This document shows, in pieces, positions 17,713-25,560 of a stretch of DNA of 35,677 bases (within the stretch, counting starts at the first letter, position 1; each line of letters starts with the position of its first letter). Origin of the DNA: Clostridiales bacterium Firm_10. Lineage in GTDB: Bacteria; Bacillota; Clostridia; Christensenellales; Aristaeellaceae. The translations under genes and the position numbers were made by a program. The stretch lies in the NCBI GenBank assembly GCA_001603025.1, contig LVAP01000005.1, positions 1-35,677 of the forward strand. The letters run 5' to 3'. The notes under the pieces were generated by a model. It saw only the letters and a list, made by a program, of their open reading frames with translations, made no database searches and was not told the origin of the DNA.

Positions 17713-17778
17713 AAGCCAGTGCGGTTTCCGCGAAAGCCGGGCATCCCTGGCGGGCTGCCTTTCGGCCTTATTGTAACA

Positions 17779-17809
17779 CCGCAGGGCGCCGGCCCGCAAG
17801 GGCCTGCGG
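17779..17809 (+). other. Hairpin in the tdk leader
   Basis: CCGCAGG (17779-17785) pairs with CCTGCGG (17803-17809). A smaller GCCC-GCAA-GGGC hairpin is possible inside the loop. No T-run follows, so it is not a simple terminator. It lies in the leader of about 120 bases ahead of tdk and may only stabilise or modulate the message. Confidence 0.4.
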
Positions 17810-17837
17810 CGGAATCAAGGGAAATGGAGAAAACGAC

Positions 17838-18437
17838 ATGGCAAAGCTTTACTTCCGATACGGGGCCATGGGCTCCAGCAAGACGGCAAACGCCATCATG
17901 GTGCGATATAATTACTGGGAGCGCGGCCAGAACGCGCTGATGCTCAAGCCGAAACTCGAAGTGCGCGACGGCGACAGGGTGGTGCGCTCGCGCGTGGGGC
18001 TGGAGGCCCCCTGCCGCTATGTGGAGGAGCTGCCGGAGATCGACGTTTCGCAGTACGACTGCCTCATCGTGGATGAGGCGCAGTTCCTCACGCGGGAACA
18101 GGTGCAGATGCTGGTTGACGTTGTGGACCGGCAGAGCGTGCCGGTGGTGGCTTACGGGCTGCGGGCCGATTTCCAGGGCAACCTGTTCGAGGGCAGCAAG
18201 TGGCTGCTGGCCTGGGCGGACACCATCGAGGAGGTCAAGACGGTGTGCTGGTGCGGCCGCAAGGCCACCTGCAACGCGCGCATTTCAAATGGACGGGTGA
18301 TCAAAACCGGCGAGCAGATCATGCTCGGCGGCAACGAGAGTTATGTCGCGCTGTGCCGCAAGCACTGGGCCGAGGGCAAGCTGGGGGACGACCGGCCGAA
18401 GGACGGTGCGGAAAAGAACAGCGAAAGAGGTCTCTGA
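17838..18437 (+). CDS. tdk: Thymidine kinase
   Basis: A 199-residue type II (TK1-like) thymidine kinase that phosphorylates thymidine with ATP in the salvage pathway. The P-loop is GAMGSSKT (residues 9-16) and the catalytic Glu80 lies in VDEAQF. AYGLRADFQG is the lid-side signature. The zinc-binding lasso domain has Cys137 and Cys139, then Cys173, with GGNESYVALC matching the family's thymidine-binding segment. The ATG at 17838 has GGAG 9 bases upstream. It is followed 6 bases later by an MFS transporter and then by mutT, suggesting one transcript with a nucleotide theme. Confidence 0.95.
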   Translation: MAKLYFRYGAMGSSKTANAIMVRYNYWERGQNALMLKPKLEVRDGDRVVRSRVGLEAPCRYVEELPEIDVSQYDCLIVDEAQFLTREQVQMLVDVVDRQSVPVVAYGLRADFQGNLFEGSKWLLAWADTIEEVKTVCWCGRKATCNARISNGRVIKTGEQIMLGGNESYVALCRKHWAEGKLGDDRPKDGAEKNSERGL

Positions 18438-18443
18438 TTTGAT

Positions 18444-19679
18444 ATGAAAGCGCGGTTTACCCGGAACCAGCGGCGAATCTGGATGGCATGTTTTATCAGC
18501 TATACGGCGGCCTATGTGGCGCGGCTTAACCTGAGCGCGGCGCTGGGCAGCGTGATCGAAAGCTTTCACCTCACCGACGCCCAGGGCGGCCTGTTCCAGA
18601 CGGTGTTCGCGCTGGTATATGCCGTCGGGCAGCTGGTGAACGGCTCCATCGTGGACAGGATCAGCGCGCGGCGCTACATTACCGCCGGCCTGATTCTCTC
18701 GGGCGTCTGCAATCTGTTGTTCGGGTTGAGTCGGTCCTACTGGGCCATGGTGGCGTTCTGGGCGCTGAACGGCGCGGTCCAGTCCATGCTGTGGACGCCC
18801 ATCGTAAAGGTGATGGCGGTGTGGTTCAAAGGGCCGCGCCGCGCCCGGGCATCCTTTGGCATCTCCATGACGCTGGTGCTGGGCAACGTGTCGGCCTGGG
18901 CGCTTTCCGGCTTCATGGCCGCGCGCGTCGGATGGCGGCTGTCGTTTGTCATTCCGGCGGCAGTGGTGGCGGCTGCCGCTGCTGCGGCCTGGATCATGCT
19001 GCGGGATAAGCCGGCTCCCGGCGAAGACGTGGGAGAGGAACGCGCTGCGCAGCATACTGACGATGTGGGCCAGGCCATGCCTGTCGGCGGGATGATTATG
19101 AAGACCGGATTGGTCATGATCCTGCTCTGCTGCGCCTGCAATGGCTTCGTGCGGGACGGCATCATTACCTGGGGCCCGACCATCCTTGCCAGCCTGGGCG
19201 GCGGTCAGGGCACCGGCTCGATCCTGTCTTCCCTGCTGATTCCGCTGCTGAACTTCATCGGCGTGCTGATGGCCCGGCGGGTGTATGGCCTGTTCGGCAG
19301 CAGCGCGCGCCGGAGCGTGGCCTATCTGATGGGAGCCAGCGCGGCGCTGGCCCTGGCGCTGCACCTGGCCAGCGGGATGCTGGTGAGCTGCGCGCTGGTG
19401 CTGGGCCTGTGCTGCTCGGCCACATACGGCATCAACCCCATGCTGACCCAGCTCATTCCCATGGAATACGAGCGAGTGGGCCGGGTCGGCCTGGTGGCAG
19501 GCATGAGCGACTGCTTCATCTATTTGGGCTCGGCGCTGGCAGGCGTCGTGACCGGCGCCATCAGCGACGCCGCGGGCTGGCCCGTGGTGTTCAGCCTGTG
19601 GTGCGCGGTGGCGCTCATGAGCATGGTGTTCGCGTTCCTGTCCCTGCGAGGCGGCAGGCGGCTGGAACGCGGCGACTGA
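18444..19679 (+). CDS. MFS transporter
   Basis: A 411-residue major facilitator with about 12 hydrophobic segments in two halves separated by a charged central loop (about residues 193-220). The loop between helices 2 and 3 carries GSIVDRISARRYIT, the facilitator signature. The general look resembles organophosphate:Pi antiporters (GlpT/UhpT-like), but the substrate cannot be assigned. It starts 6 bases after tdk, so transport of a nucleoside or phosphorylated compound is possible but only inferred from position. Confidence 0.85.
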   Translation: MKARFTRNQRRIWMACFISYTAAYVARLNLSAALGSVIESFHLTDAQGGLFQTVFALVYAVGQLVNGSIVDRISARRYITAGLILSGVCNLLFGLSRSYWAMVAFWALNGAVQSMLWTPIVKVMAVWFKGPRRARASFGISMTLVLGNVSAWALSGFMAARVGWRLSFVIPAAVVAAAAAAAWIMLRDKPAPGEDVGEERAAQHTDDVGQAMPVGGMIMKTGLVMILLCCACNGFVRDGIITWGPTILASLGGGQGTGSILSSLLIPLLNFIGVLMARRVYGLFGSSARRSVAYLMGASAALALALHLASGMLVSCALVLGLCCSATYGINPMLTQLIPMEYERVGRVGLVAGMSDCFIYLGSALAGVVTGAISDAAGWPVVFSLWCAVALMSMVFAFLSLRGGRRLERGD

Positions 19680-19695
19680 CGGGGAGGCTGGTGGC

Positions 19696-20082
19696 ATGAT
19701 TGCGGTGGTGGCGGCGCTGGCCGCCCGCGGCGGGAAGCTGCTGATCGCCCGGCGGCCCGAAGGTCGGCACATGGGCGGCAAATGGGAGTTTCCCGGCGGC
19801 AAGCTGGAAAAGGGCGAGCTGCCCGAGGAGGCGCTCAGGCGTGAACTTCGCGAGGAACTGGGTGTCGAGGCGTGCGTGGGGCGCATCGAGGCGGCGATTC
19901 CCCACAGCTATCCGGAGAAAGACGTCCTGCTGCTGTTCTACGCGACGGAGATCGAAGGAGAGCCGCAGGCCATCGACGAGGCCGAACTGCGCTGGGTTGC
20001 GCCGGACGAACTGGCAGGATACGACCTCGCTCCGGTGGACAGGCTGATGGCGGACAGGCTGCGTGGAGTCGTTCCGGACTGA
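19696..20082 (+). CDS. mutT: Nudix hydrolase, MutT-type 8-oxo-dGTP diphosphatase
   Basis: A 128-residue Nudix protein. The full Nudix box runs from Gly35 to Val57 (GGKLEKGELPEEALRR, then ELREELGV), with the metal-binding glutamates present. KWEFPGGK just before it is typical of MutT, which removes oxidised dGTP from the nucleotide pool. Its length equals that of E. coli MutT. It follows the transporter by 16 bases, with GGGGAGG as ribosome binding site, and is the last gene of the tdk transcript. Other Nudix substrates such as CTP are possible. Confidence 0.88.
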   Translation: MIAVVAALAARGGKLLIARRPEGRHMGGKWEFPGGKLEKGELPEEALRRELREELGVEACVGRIEAAIPHSYPEKDVLLLFYATEIEGEPQAIDEAELRWVAPDELAGYDLAPVDRLMADRLRGVVPD

Positions 20083-20121
20083 CAATTCAGACGCGAATAT
20101 GTATTTTTGAGGCGAACAGTC

Positions 20122-20150
20122 TTTTCAAATGGCCGCTATTCCGTTAAAAT
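20122..20150 (+). promoter_or_regulatory. Sigma-A type promoter of the nfeD-floA operon
   Basis: TTTTCA (20122-20127), a 17-base spacer and TAAAAT (20145-20150), within an A/T-rich patch between mutT and nfeD. Its position argues against a start at the ATG at 20162, which would leave almost no leader. Confidence 0.55.
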
Positions 20151-20215
20151 AAAACCATCAGATGAGCGCGGGGCGGGAAACCGCCGAACGCGCCTCGGAA
20201 AGGTGGTTGAAAGGA

Positions 20216-20719
20216 ATGAACGGGCTGTTTCAAGCGGTGGCTGCCTGGGGATCGGCGCCATGGATCGCGCTTGTGATCGTGGGCTATTGCCTGGTCGTGG
20301 TCGAAATGTATATCCCCGGATTCGGCCTGCCGGGCCTCAGCGGCCTGATCTGCCTGGTGGTGGGCATATTCTTCCTCTCGGGAGGCAACGTGCTCACGGG
20401 GCTGATCGCCACGCTGATCGTGGTGGCGCTGCTGTGCGTGGCGCTGTCGATCTCGATGCGCTCGGCCGCGAAGGGCCGTCTGGCCAAGTCGCGCTTCGTG
20501 CTGAAGGAGACCAGCACCTCGCCGGAGGAGCAGGACAACGCGCTGGAGTACTATGTCGGCAAGAGCGGCACGGCGAAGACCATCCTGCGTCCCGCCGGCG
20601 TCGCGGAATTTGAAGGCGTGCGTCTGAACGTGCTCACTGACGGCGATTTCATCGACGAGAATGCCCCGATCGTCGTGGAGCGCGTTGAAGGCAACAGAAT
20701 CTTTGTCAAAAAGGCGTAG
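20216..20719 (+). CDS. NfeD-family membrane protein (short form)
   Basis: A 167-residue protein with two or three membrane segments (about 12-85) followed by a soluble beta-rich domain (about 115-167) ending [22 protein letters not shown], the OB-fold typical of NfeD. NfeD proteins are encoded next to flotillins or stomatins and are thought to work with them at the membrane. The short form, without the N-terminal ClpP-like protease domain, resembles B. subtilis YuaF. I chose the ATG at 20216 because the upstream in-frame ATG at 20162 lies almost at the inferred transcription start. FloA follows after 35 bases. Confidence 0.88.
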   Translation: MNGLFQAVAAWGSAPWIALVIVGYCLVVVEMYIPGFGLPGLSGLICLVVGIFFLSGGNVLTGLIATLIVVALLCVALSISMRSAAKGRLAKSRFVLKETSTSPEEQDNALEYYVGKSGTAKTILRPAGVAEFEGVRLNVLTDGDFIDENAPIVVERVEGNRIFVKKA

Positions 20720-20754
20720 GCCAAAAGTGTAATAAATCGGAGGAGGTTTTCATT

Positions 20755-21747
20755 ATGGGATTTGAGGCTGTCACCCTGGTTATCATCCTGGTGCTCGTGG
20801 TCGTATTCCTGATTATTTTCCTGAACCTGGTACCGCTGAGCCTGTGGATTTCCGCCACGGCATCCGGCGTGCATGTATCCATCGCCACGCTGGTAGGCAT
20901 GCGGTTCCGCCGCATCAATCCGTCCCGCATCGTGCTGCCGCTCATCAAGGCAACAAAGGCCGGCCTGAAGGTGAACATGAACGAGATGGAAGCGCACCTG
21001 CTGGCCGGCGGCAACGTCGACCGCGTCATCAACGCGCTGATCGCCGCCGAATCCGCGCAGATTCCGCTGGATTTTGAGAGCTGCCGCGCCATCGACCTCG
21101 CCGGCCGCGACGTGCTGCAGGCCGTGCAGATGAGCGTCAATCCCCGCGTCATCGAGACTCCCGTGGTCGCCGCCATTGCGAAGGACGGCATCGAAATGCG
21201 CGCCAAGGCCCGCGTGACCGTGCGCGCCAACATCTCCCGCCTGGTCGGCGGCGCCGGCGAGGAAACCATCACCGCCCGCGTCGGCGAGGGCATCGTCACC
21301 ACCATCGGCTCCGCCGAAACGCATGAGGAAGTGCTGGAAAACCCGGACAGCATCAGCCAGACCGTGCTGAGCAAGGGCCTGGACGCCGGTACCGCCTTCG
21401 AGATCCTCTCCATCGACATCGCGGATGTGGACGTGGGCCGCAACATCGGCGCTCAGCTGCAGATGGACCAGGCTGAGGCCGACCGCCGCATCGCTCAGGC
21501 CAAGGCTGAGGAACGCCGCGCCATGGCTGTCGCCCACGAGCAGGAAATGATCGCCGCCGTGCAGGAAATGCGTGCCAAGCTGGTGGAGGCTGAGGCCGAA
21601 GTGCCGCATGCCATGGCCCGCGCGCTGGAAACCGGCAAGCTGGGCGTCATGGATTACTACCAGATGCAGAACGTGATTTCCGACACCCGCATGCGTGACG
21701 CCATCTCCGGCGCCGGCGCAAAGAACGACAACAAGGACGGCAAGTAA
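20755..21747 (+). CDS. floA: Flotillin-like protein FloA
   Basis: A 330-residue bacterial flotillin. A hydrophobic N-terminal hairpin (about 5-35) anchors it from the cytoplasmic side. An SPFH-type domain follows (about 40-230, with [19 protein letters not shown]), then an Ala/Glu-rich coiled coil (about 235-310). The length and sequence match YqfA/FloA of Bacillus and Staphylococcus. FloA organises membrane microdomains that gather signalling and secretion proteins. A strong GGAGGAGG site precedes the ATG. It sits between NfeD and an unknown membrane-anchored protein, which takes the place of the usual downstream neighbour. Confidence 0.96.
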   Translation: MGFEAVTLVIILVLVVVFLIIFLNLVPLSLWISATASGVHVSIATLVGMRFRRINPSRIVLPLIKATKAGLKVNMNEMEAHLLAGGNVDRVINALIAAESAQIPLDFESCRAIDLAGRDVLQAVQMSVNPRVIETPVVAAIAKDGIEMRAKARVTVRANISRLVGGAGEETITARVGEGIVTTIGSAETHEEVLENPDSISQTVLSKGLDAGTAFEILSIDIADVDVGRNIGAQLQMDQAEADRRIAQAKAEERRAMAVAHEQEMIAAVQEMRAKLVEAEAEVPHAMARALETGKLGVMDYYQMQNVISDTRMRDAISGAGAKNDNKDGK

Positions 21748-21777
21748 TGCCGATGAACAGCCTGCGGTTTGCGGTCG

Positions 21778-21833
21778 GGGCGGCGGCCCTGCCGCCCTCC
21801 GATCGCGAATTGCCGGCTGCCGACTGCGAATTG
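21778..21833 (+). repeat. Hairpin and short direct repeat in the floA downstream gap
   Basis: GGGCGGC (21778-21784) and GCCGCCC (21791-21797) can form a 7-bp stem without a T-run. It is followed at once by two near-identical 12-base copies, GATCGCGAATTG (21801-21812) and GACTGCGAATTG (21822-21833), spaced 21 bases start to start. The composition differs from the coding neighbours. It may act as an attenuator or RNA-processing site between floA and the next gene, or be a decayed interspersed repeat. Confidence 0.45.
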
Positions 21834-21849
21834 TAAGGTGGTGTTCACC

Positions 21850-22407
21850 TTGAATGGATTTATCGTACTCATCATCATATTCATCCTTTCGCAGGTCTTC
21901 AAGGGTTCGAAAAAGGTGAAGACCAACCGGCCCGGGCAGCCCGCGAAGCCTGCGGCGGCGCCGGGCGGCGCTCCCTCCGGCGAGCGCGGCGTGAGGCGTC
22001 CGTACATGCCCGCGCAGCCTGTCGTGAAGCCGACGGTTCAGCCCATCGCGGAGCCGGCCCAGGCTGCTTTCGCGCCCGCTGCGGCCGATGCCGCAGCCGC
22101 TGACGGCCTGCTGGACGAGAGTGACCGCGCGCGCACGGATTTGGTGGAAGGCGAGAGCCGCGAGTGCGACCACGGCAGCCTCGGCGGCTCGATGGATATC
22201 ACCACCCACATGGGCCAGGGCGCGGAATACGAGCGCGCGCAGGTGCAGGTGAAGCCCAGCCGCTCCGATGAAACGGCCGACGCGCCCGCCGCCCTGGTGT
22301 CGATCACCAAGCTGACCGCGGCGCAGATGCGGCAGGCGGTCATCGTGTCCGAGATTCTCAAGCGGCCCGCGGAGCGTATGCAGGGCAGGAGGTGGGCGGC
22401 GCGATGA
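21850..22407 (+). CDS. Unknown N-terminally anchored protein of the floA operon
   Basis: A 185-residue protein I do not recognise. One membrane segment lies at the extreme N-terminus (GFIVLIIIFILSQVF, about 3-17), followed by a basic patch (KGSKKVK). A Pro/Ala-rich, low-complexity stretch reaches to about 85. The soluble part is acidic (LVEGESRECDHGSLGGSMD), and an amphipathic C-terminal helix reads TAAQMRQAVIVSEILKRPAE. The TTG at 21850 is preferred because AGGTGGTG ends 6 bases before it; the longer frame from 21769 would translate the intergenic repeat. Its stop overlaps the ATG of the LytTR regulator by four bases, so the two are translationally coupled. It could tether FloA, NfeD or the regulator at the membrane. 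Confidence 0.65.
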   Translation: MNGFIVLIIIFILSQVFKGSKKVKTNRPGQPAKPAAAPGGAPSGERGVRRPYMPAQPVVKPTVQPIAEPAQAAFAPAAADAAAADGLLDESDRARTDLVEGESRECDHGSLGGSMDITTHMGQGAEYERAQVQVKPSRSDETADAPAALVSITKLTAAQMRQAVIVSEILKRPAERMQGRRWAAR

Positions 22408-23156
22408 AACCGGTGCGCATTGCCATTGCGGATGACGACACGGGTATGAGAACCGTTGTGCGCAAGATCATCGAACGGGACGGCGGTTACGAGCTGGTGG
22501 GCGAAGCCGAAAACGGTGAAGAGCTCCTCGCAATCTTCGAGCGCGAGCATCCGCAGGCCGTCATTCTGGATGTGGAAATGCCCGTGATGACCGGCATCGA
22601 GTGCGCCCGCGCCATACAGGACCGCGATCCGCGCACCGTGATCATCTTTTCGACCGCACATGACCGCTACATGCAGGAAGCCTTCGAGGTGTACGCGTTC
22701 GACTACCTGCTCAAGCCGTTCAAGCTGGAGCGCGCGCTCAAGACGCTGGAGCTGGCACGGGAGCGGCTGACCGAACGCCAGGAAGCGGCGGTGCGCCTGC
22801 CTGCGGACGCCCCCGCCAAGGTGGCTGTGGGCCGCATGATGCTGCGCCACAAGGAGGGCGTGAGCCTGATCAGTGTGGAGAACATCATGCTGGTGCAGCG
22901 CGAGGAGCGGATGACGGTCATCTACACATCCGACGGCAAGCGCTACATGACCGGCGAATCGCTGGGCGAGGTGGAGGAAAAGCTGCCGCCCGAAATGTTC
23001 ATCCGCACGCATAAGTCGTATATTGTGAATGTGAACTACATCGATTCGATCACGCCCTACGGCCGGTGGACGTATGTGGTCAAGCTCCACGGCACCACGC
23101 AGGACGCGCTGATCACCCACGAAAAGTTCGAGGAACTGCAAAAGCTGTTTGAGTGA
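22404..23156 (+). CDS. LytTR-family response regulator
   Basis: A 250-residue two-domain regulator. The receiver (about 4-120) has the acidic pocket Asp10-Asp12, the phosphoacceptor Asp56 in VILDVEMPVMTG, Thr84 in FSTAHD and Lys104 in LKPFK, so it looks phosphorylatable. The C-terminal LytTR DNA-binding domain (about 142-250) contains PPEMFIRTHKSYIVNVNYI, the family signature. Such regulators, like AgrA, LytR and NatR, are normally paired with a membrane histidine kinase. None is encoded here. The ATG overlaps the preceding stop (ATGA), and AGGAGG lies 11 bases upstream. It is last in the floA operon and is followed by a strong terminator. Confidence 0.93.
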   Translation: MKPVRIAIADDDTGMRTVVRKIIERDGGYELVGEAENGEELLAIFEREHPQAVILDVEMPVMTGIECARAIQDRDPRTVIIFSTAHDRYMQEAFEVYAFDYLLKPFKLERALKTLELARERLTERQEAAVRLPADAPAKVAVGRMMLRHKEGVSLISVENIMLVQREERMTVIYTSDGKRYMTGESLGEVEEKLPPEMFIRTHKSYIVNVNYIDSITPYGRWTYVVKLHGTTQDALITHEKFEELQKLFE

Positions 23157-23162
23157 ACGAAT

Positions 23163-23204
23163 CCCGGGGCGCCGCAGGAATAAAGCGGCGCCCCGGGTTC
23201 TTTT
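23163..23204 (+). terminator. Terminator of the nfeD-floA-LytTR operon
   Basis: A perfect 13-bp stem (23163-23175 with 23185-23197, CCCGGGGCGCCGC arm) and a 9-base loop, followed by TTCTTTT. It starts six bases after the LytTR stop. Confidence 0.9.
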
Positions 23205-23213
23205 GTGTGGCGC

Positions 23214-23242
23214 AAGCGGCGGAGCGATGGACTCCGCCGCTT
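23214..23242. other. Inverted repeat between convergent genes
   Basis: AAGCGGCGGAG (23214-23224) and CTCCGCCGCTT (23232-23242) form an 11-bp perfect stem with a 7-base loop. It lies 19 bases beyond the alpha-galactosidase stop and probably serves as its transcript end, although no T-run follows on the minus strand. On the plus strand it is a second hairpin after the LytTR terminator. Confidence 0.5.
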
Positions 23243-23260
23243 TCCATATGCCTTTTTCGA

Positions 23261-25426
23261 TTACAGCTTTTCGAACCGGAAGACCCAGCTCTGATAGTCG
23301 CCCCGGGCCGGCGGCAGCGGCAGGCCCGCGAACATCAGCGCCGCGCCGGAGAACGTGGCACCGGTGGCGATTTCGCGGTATCGCGCTTCCTCTTCCAGGC
23401 CTTTCATGAACACCCGATGCGGCACCGGGTTGGGCTGCGTCAGCCGCTGGTAGGCGCACAGGATCAGGTCGCGTCCATCCCGGCCGGCGAACTGCCAGGC
23501 GGCGAAGTTGCCCTCGAACGGGCTCTCCAGGCGGGTGAAAACGCCCTGCTGCAGCGTCTCGCGCACGGCCTTCACCGTTTCAACAGCCTGACGGCAGGCT
23601 TCCAGCTCCTCCGGCGTGAGTTTGTTCAGATCCAGCTCAAAGCCGAAGTTGCCGGCCAGCGCCACCTCGGCACGGGTCCTGATGGCGGTGACGCGTCCGG
23701 TCTGGTGGTTCGGGCTGGCGGAAACATGCGCGCCCATGGCGCTGGGAGGATAGACGAAGCTGGTGCCGTACTGGATGGTCAGGCGCTCCACCGGGTCGGT
23801 ATCGTCGCTGGTCCAGATCTGCGGCATGTAGTAGAGGAAGCCCGCGTCGAAGCGCCCGCCGCCGCCGGAGCAGCCCTCGAACAGCACCTCGGGGAAGGCG
23901 GAAGTGATTTCTTCTATCACGCGGTACAGGCCCAGCATGTAGCGGTGCTGGGTCTCCATCTGCCGGTCAGGCGTCTGTGAGCCGGAGAAGTATTCCGTCA
24001 TGTTGCGGTTCATGTCCCACTTGACGTAGCCGATGGGAGCGCTCTTCAGCACAGACGAGACCGCGTTGATGATGTAATCCTGCACCTCGCGGCGGGAAAG
24101 GTCGAGGATCAGCTGCTGGCGCGCCTCGGTGCGGCTGCGGCCGTCCACATGCAGGCACCAGTCGGGATGTGCGCGGTAGAGGTCGCTGTCGGGCGATACC
24201 ATCTCCGGCTCAAACCACAGGCCGAAGCGCAGGCCCAGCTCGTTTACCTTCTTCGCCACGCCCTCGATGCCGCCGGGCAGCTTGCGCCGGTCAACCACCC
24301 AGTCGCCCAGCGAGCAGTTGTCGATGTCCCGCTTGCCGAACCAGCCGTCGTCCAGCACGAACATCTCCACGCCGATCTCCTTGGCGGCGCGGGCGATTTT
24401 GAGGATGAGCTCCTCGTTGAACTGGAAGTAGGTGGCTTCCCAGTTGTTGATGAGGATGGGCCGGGGCCTGTCGCGCCAGGCGCCGCGCACCACCCGCGTG
24501 CGGATGACATTGTGGAAGATGTGCGACATGCCGTTGAGGCCCTGGCCGGAGTAGACCATGATGGCCTCGGGCGCCTGGAAAGACGCGCCGGGATCCAGCT
24601 GCCAGCGGCACACCTCGGGGTTCAGGCCGATGGACAGGCGCGCGCCGTCGAAGTTGTTCACCTCGGCTGTCGCCAGGAAGGAGCCGCTGTACATCAGCGC
24701 CATGCCCCACACCTGGCCGCTGTGCTCGGTGGCCGTCTTTTCGCACAGCGCCACAAACGGATTGTGCTCGTGCCCGGAGGCGCCGCGCTGGCTCTCCACG
24801 CGCACGTTGGCATGCCCCAGCGGGGTGCGGACGACCTGCCGCTCCCGCGCCCATGCGCCGTTCAGGTGAATGAGATCGTAATGACAGCCATAGAAAGGCA
24901 CGCTGGCACTCTGCATGTGGGTGAGCGTCAGGCGCTCGGCGCCGCCGTTCACCAGCCGCAGGCTGCGGGTGAGGGCATCCAGGTCTTCCAGCACGGTGTA
25001 TTCCGCCAGGGCGATGAGGCCGGTCAGCTCGTCGCGCAGCTCGATGGTGAGCGACGTGGCTTCCTCGTCCGCCTCGGTGTACACCGCGGGCAGGCCTTCC
25101 AGCTTTTTCTTGCCTTTGGTGATCTGATGGCTTACATAGGTGAGCTTGGTCAGGTCGTTGCCCTGCGCGTTCAATGCGCACACGGCGGGCGTGCCGTAGT
25201 ATCCTGAGCCGCGGGTAGGCCACTCGGTCGGGGCGCGGCCCAGGGCGAGGTCGAACGACGCGCCGGGCCAGACGCTCCTGGCCAGCCAGGCGACGTCCGC
25301 ATCCGGCAGGCGGCTGCCCCAGTACAGGTTGAGCAGGCCGAGCTTGTCGTCCAGATACAGGCAGCAGCTGAAGCTCTTGCCCTGGAGGTGGAAGGTTTTC
25401 GCGGATTCGTCATAGATGATCGGCAT
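23261..25426 (-). CDS. GH36 alpha-galactosidase
   Basis: A 721-residue GH36 (subgroup I type) alpha-galactosidase that frees galactose from raffinose-family sugars or galactomannan fragments. An N-terminal beta-supersandwich (about 1-310) leads into the barrel. There VLDDGWFGKR binds substrate, the nucleophile is Asp471 in KWDMNRN, and the acid/base lies in WTSDDTDPVERL (about Asp541). GCSGGGGRFD is another family mark. The C-terminus is the usual small beta domain. No signal peptide is present, so it is intracellular. AGGAGGG lies 7 bases before the ATG at 25426. It has its own promoter. GalE, which handles the released galactose, is encoded at 32325. Confidence 0.95.
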   Translation of the reverse strand: MPIIYDESAKTFHLQGKSFSCCLYLDDKLGLLNLYWGSRLPDADVAWLARSVWPGASFDLALGRAPTEWPTRGSGYYGTPAVCALNAQGNDLTKLTYVSHQITKGKKKLEGLPAVYTEADEEATSLTIELRDELTGLIALAEYTVLEDLDALTRSLRLVNGGAERLTLTHMQSASVPFYGCHYDLIHLNGAWARERQVVRTPLGHANVRVESQRGASGHEHNPFVALCEKTATEHSGQVWGMALMYSGSFLATAEVNNFDGARLSIGLNPEVCRWQLDPGASFQAPEAIMVYSGQGLNGMSHIFHNVIRTRVVRGAWRDRPRPILINNWEATYFQFNEELILKIARAAKEIGVEMFVLDDGWFGKRDIDNCSLGDWVVDRRKLPGGIEGVAKKVNELGLRFGLWFEPEMVSPDSDLYRAHPDWCLHVDGRSRTEARQQLILDLSRREVQDYIINAVSSVLKSAPIGYVKWDMNRNMTEYFSGSQTPDRQMETQHRYMLGLYRVIEEITSAFPEVLFEGCSGGGGRFDAGFLYYMPQIWTSDDTDPVERLTIQYGTSFVYPPSAMGAHVSASPNHQTGRVTAIRTRAEVALAGNFGFELDLNKLTPEELEACRQAVETVKAVRETLQQGVFTRLESPFEGNFAAWQFAGRDGRDLILCAYQRLTQPNPVPHRVFMKGLEEEARYREIATGATFSGAALMFAGLPLPPARGDYQSWVFRFEKL

Positions 25427-25465
25427 GATGAGACCCTCCTGTGAGTGGTATTTCAGTATGTTTTT

Positions 25466-25494
25466 ATTGTAGCATTTTCCTGCGGACAATTCAA
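25466..25494 (-). promoter_or_regulatory. Sigma-A type promoter of the alpha-galactosidase gene
   Basis: On the minus strand TTGAAT (25494-25489), 17 bases, TACAAT (25471-25466), about 40 bases before the start codon. Confidence 0.65.
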
Positions 25495-25506
25495 TGGAAA
25501 GACACA

Positions 25507-25546
25507 CAAAAAAGCGGGCGGAGTGCCGTTCAAAGCATCCCGCCCG
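25507..25546 (-). terminator. Terminator of htpG
   Basis: Read on the minus strand, CGGGCGG (25546-25540) and CCGCCCG (25521-25515) form a 7-bp stem with an 18-base loop, followed by CTTTTTTG. It begins 15 bases after the htpG stop and isolates the downstream alpha-galactosidase promoter. Confidence 0.8.
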
Positions 25547-25560
25547 TGGAAAAACTGCGG

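Noticed and set aside
20162-20215. Upstream start for NfeD
   Set aside because: It lies within a few bases of the inferred transcription start, and the extra residues are charged and not typical of the family.
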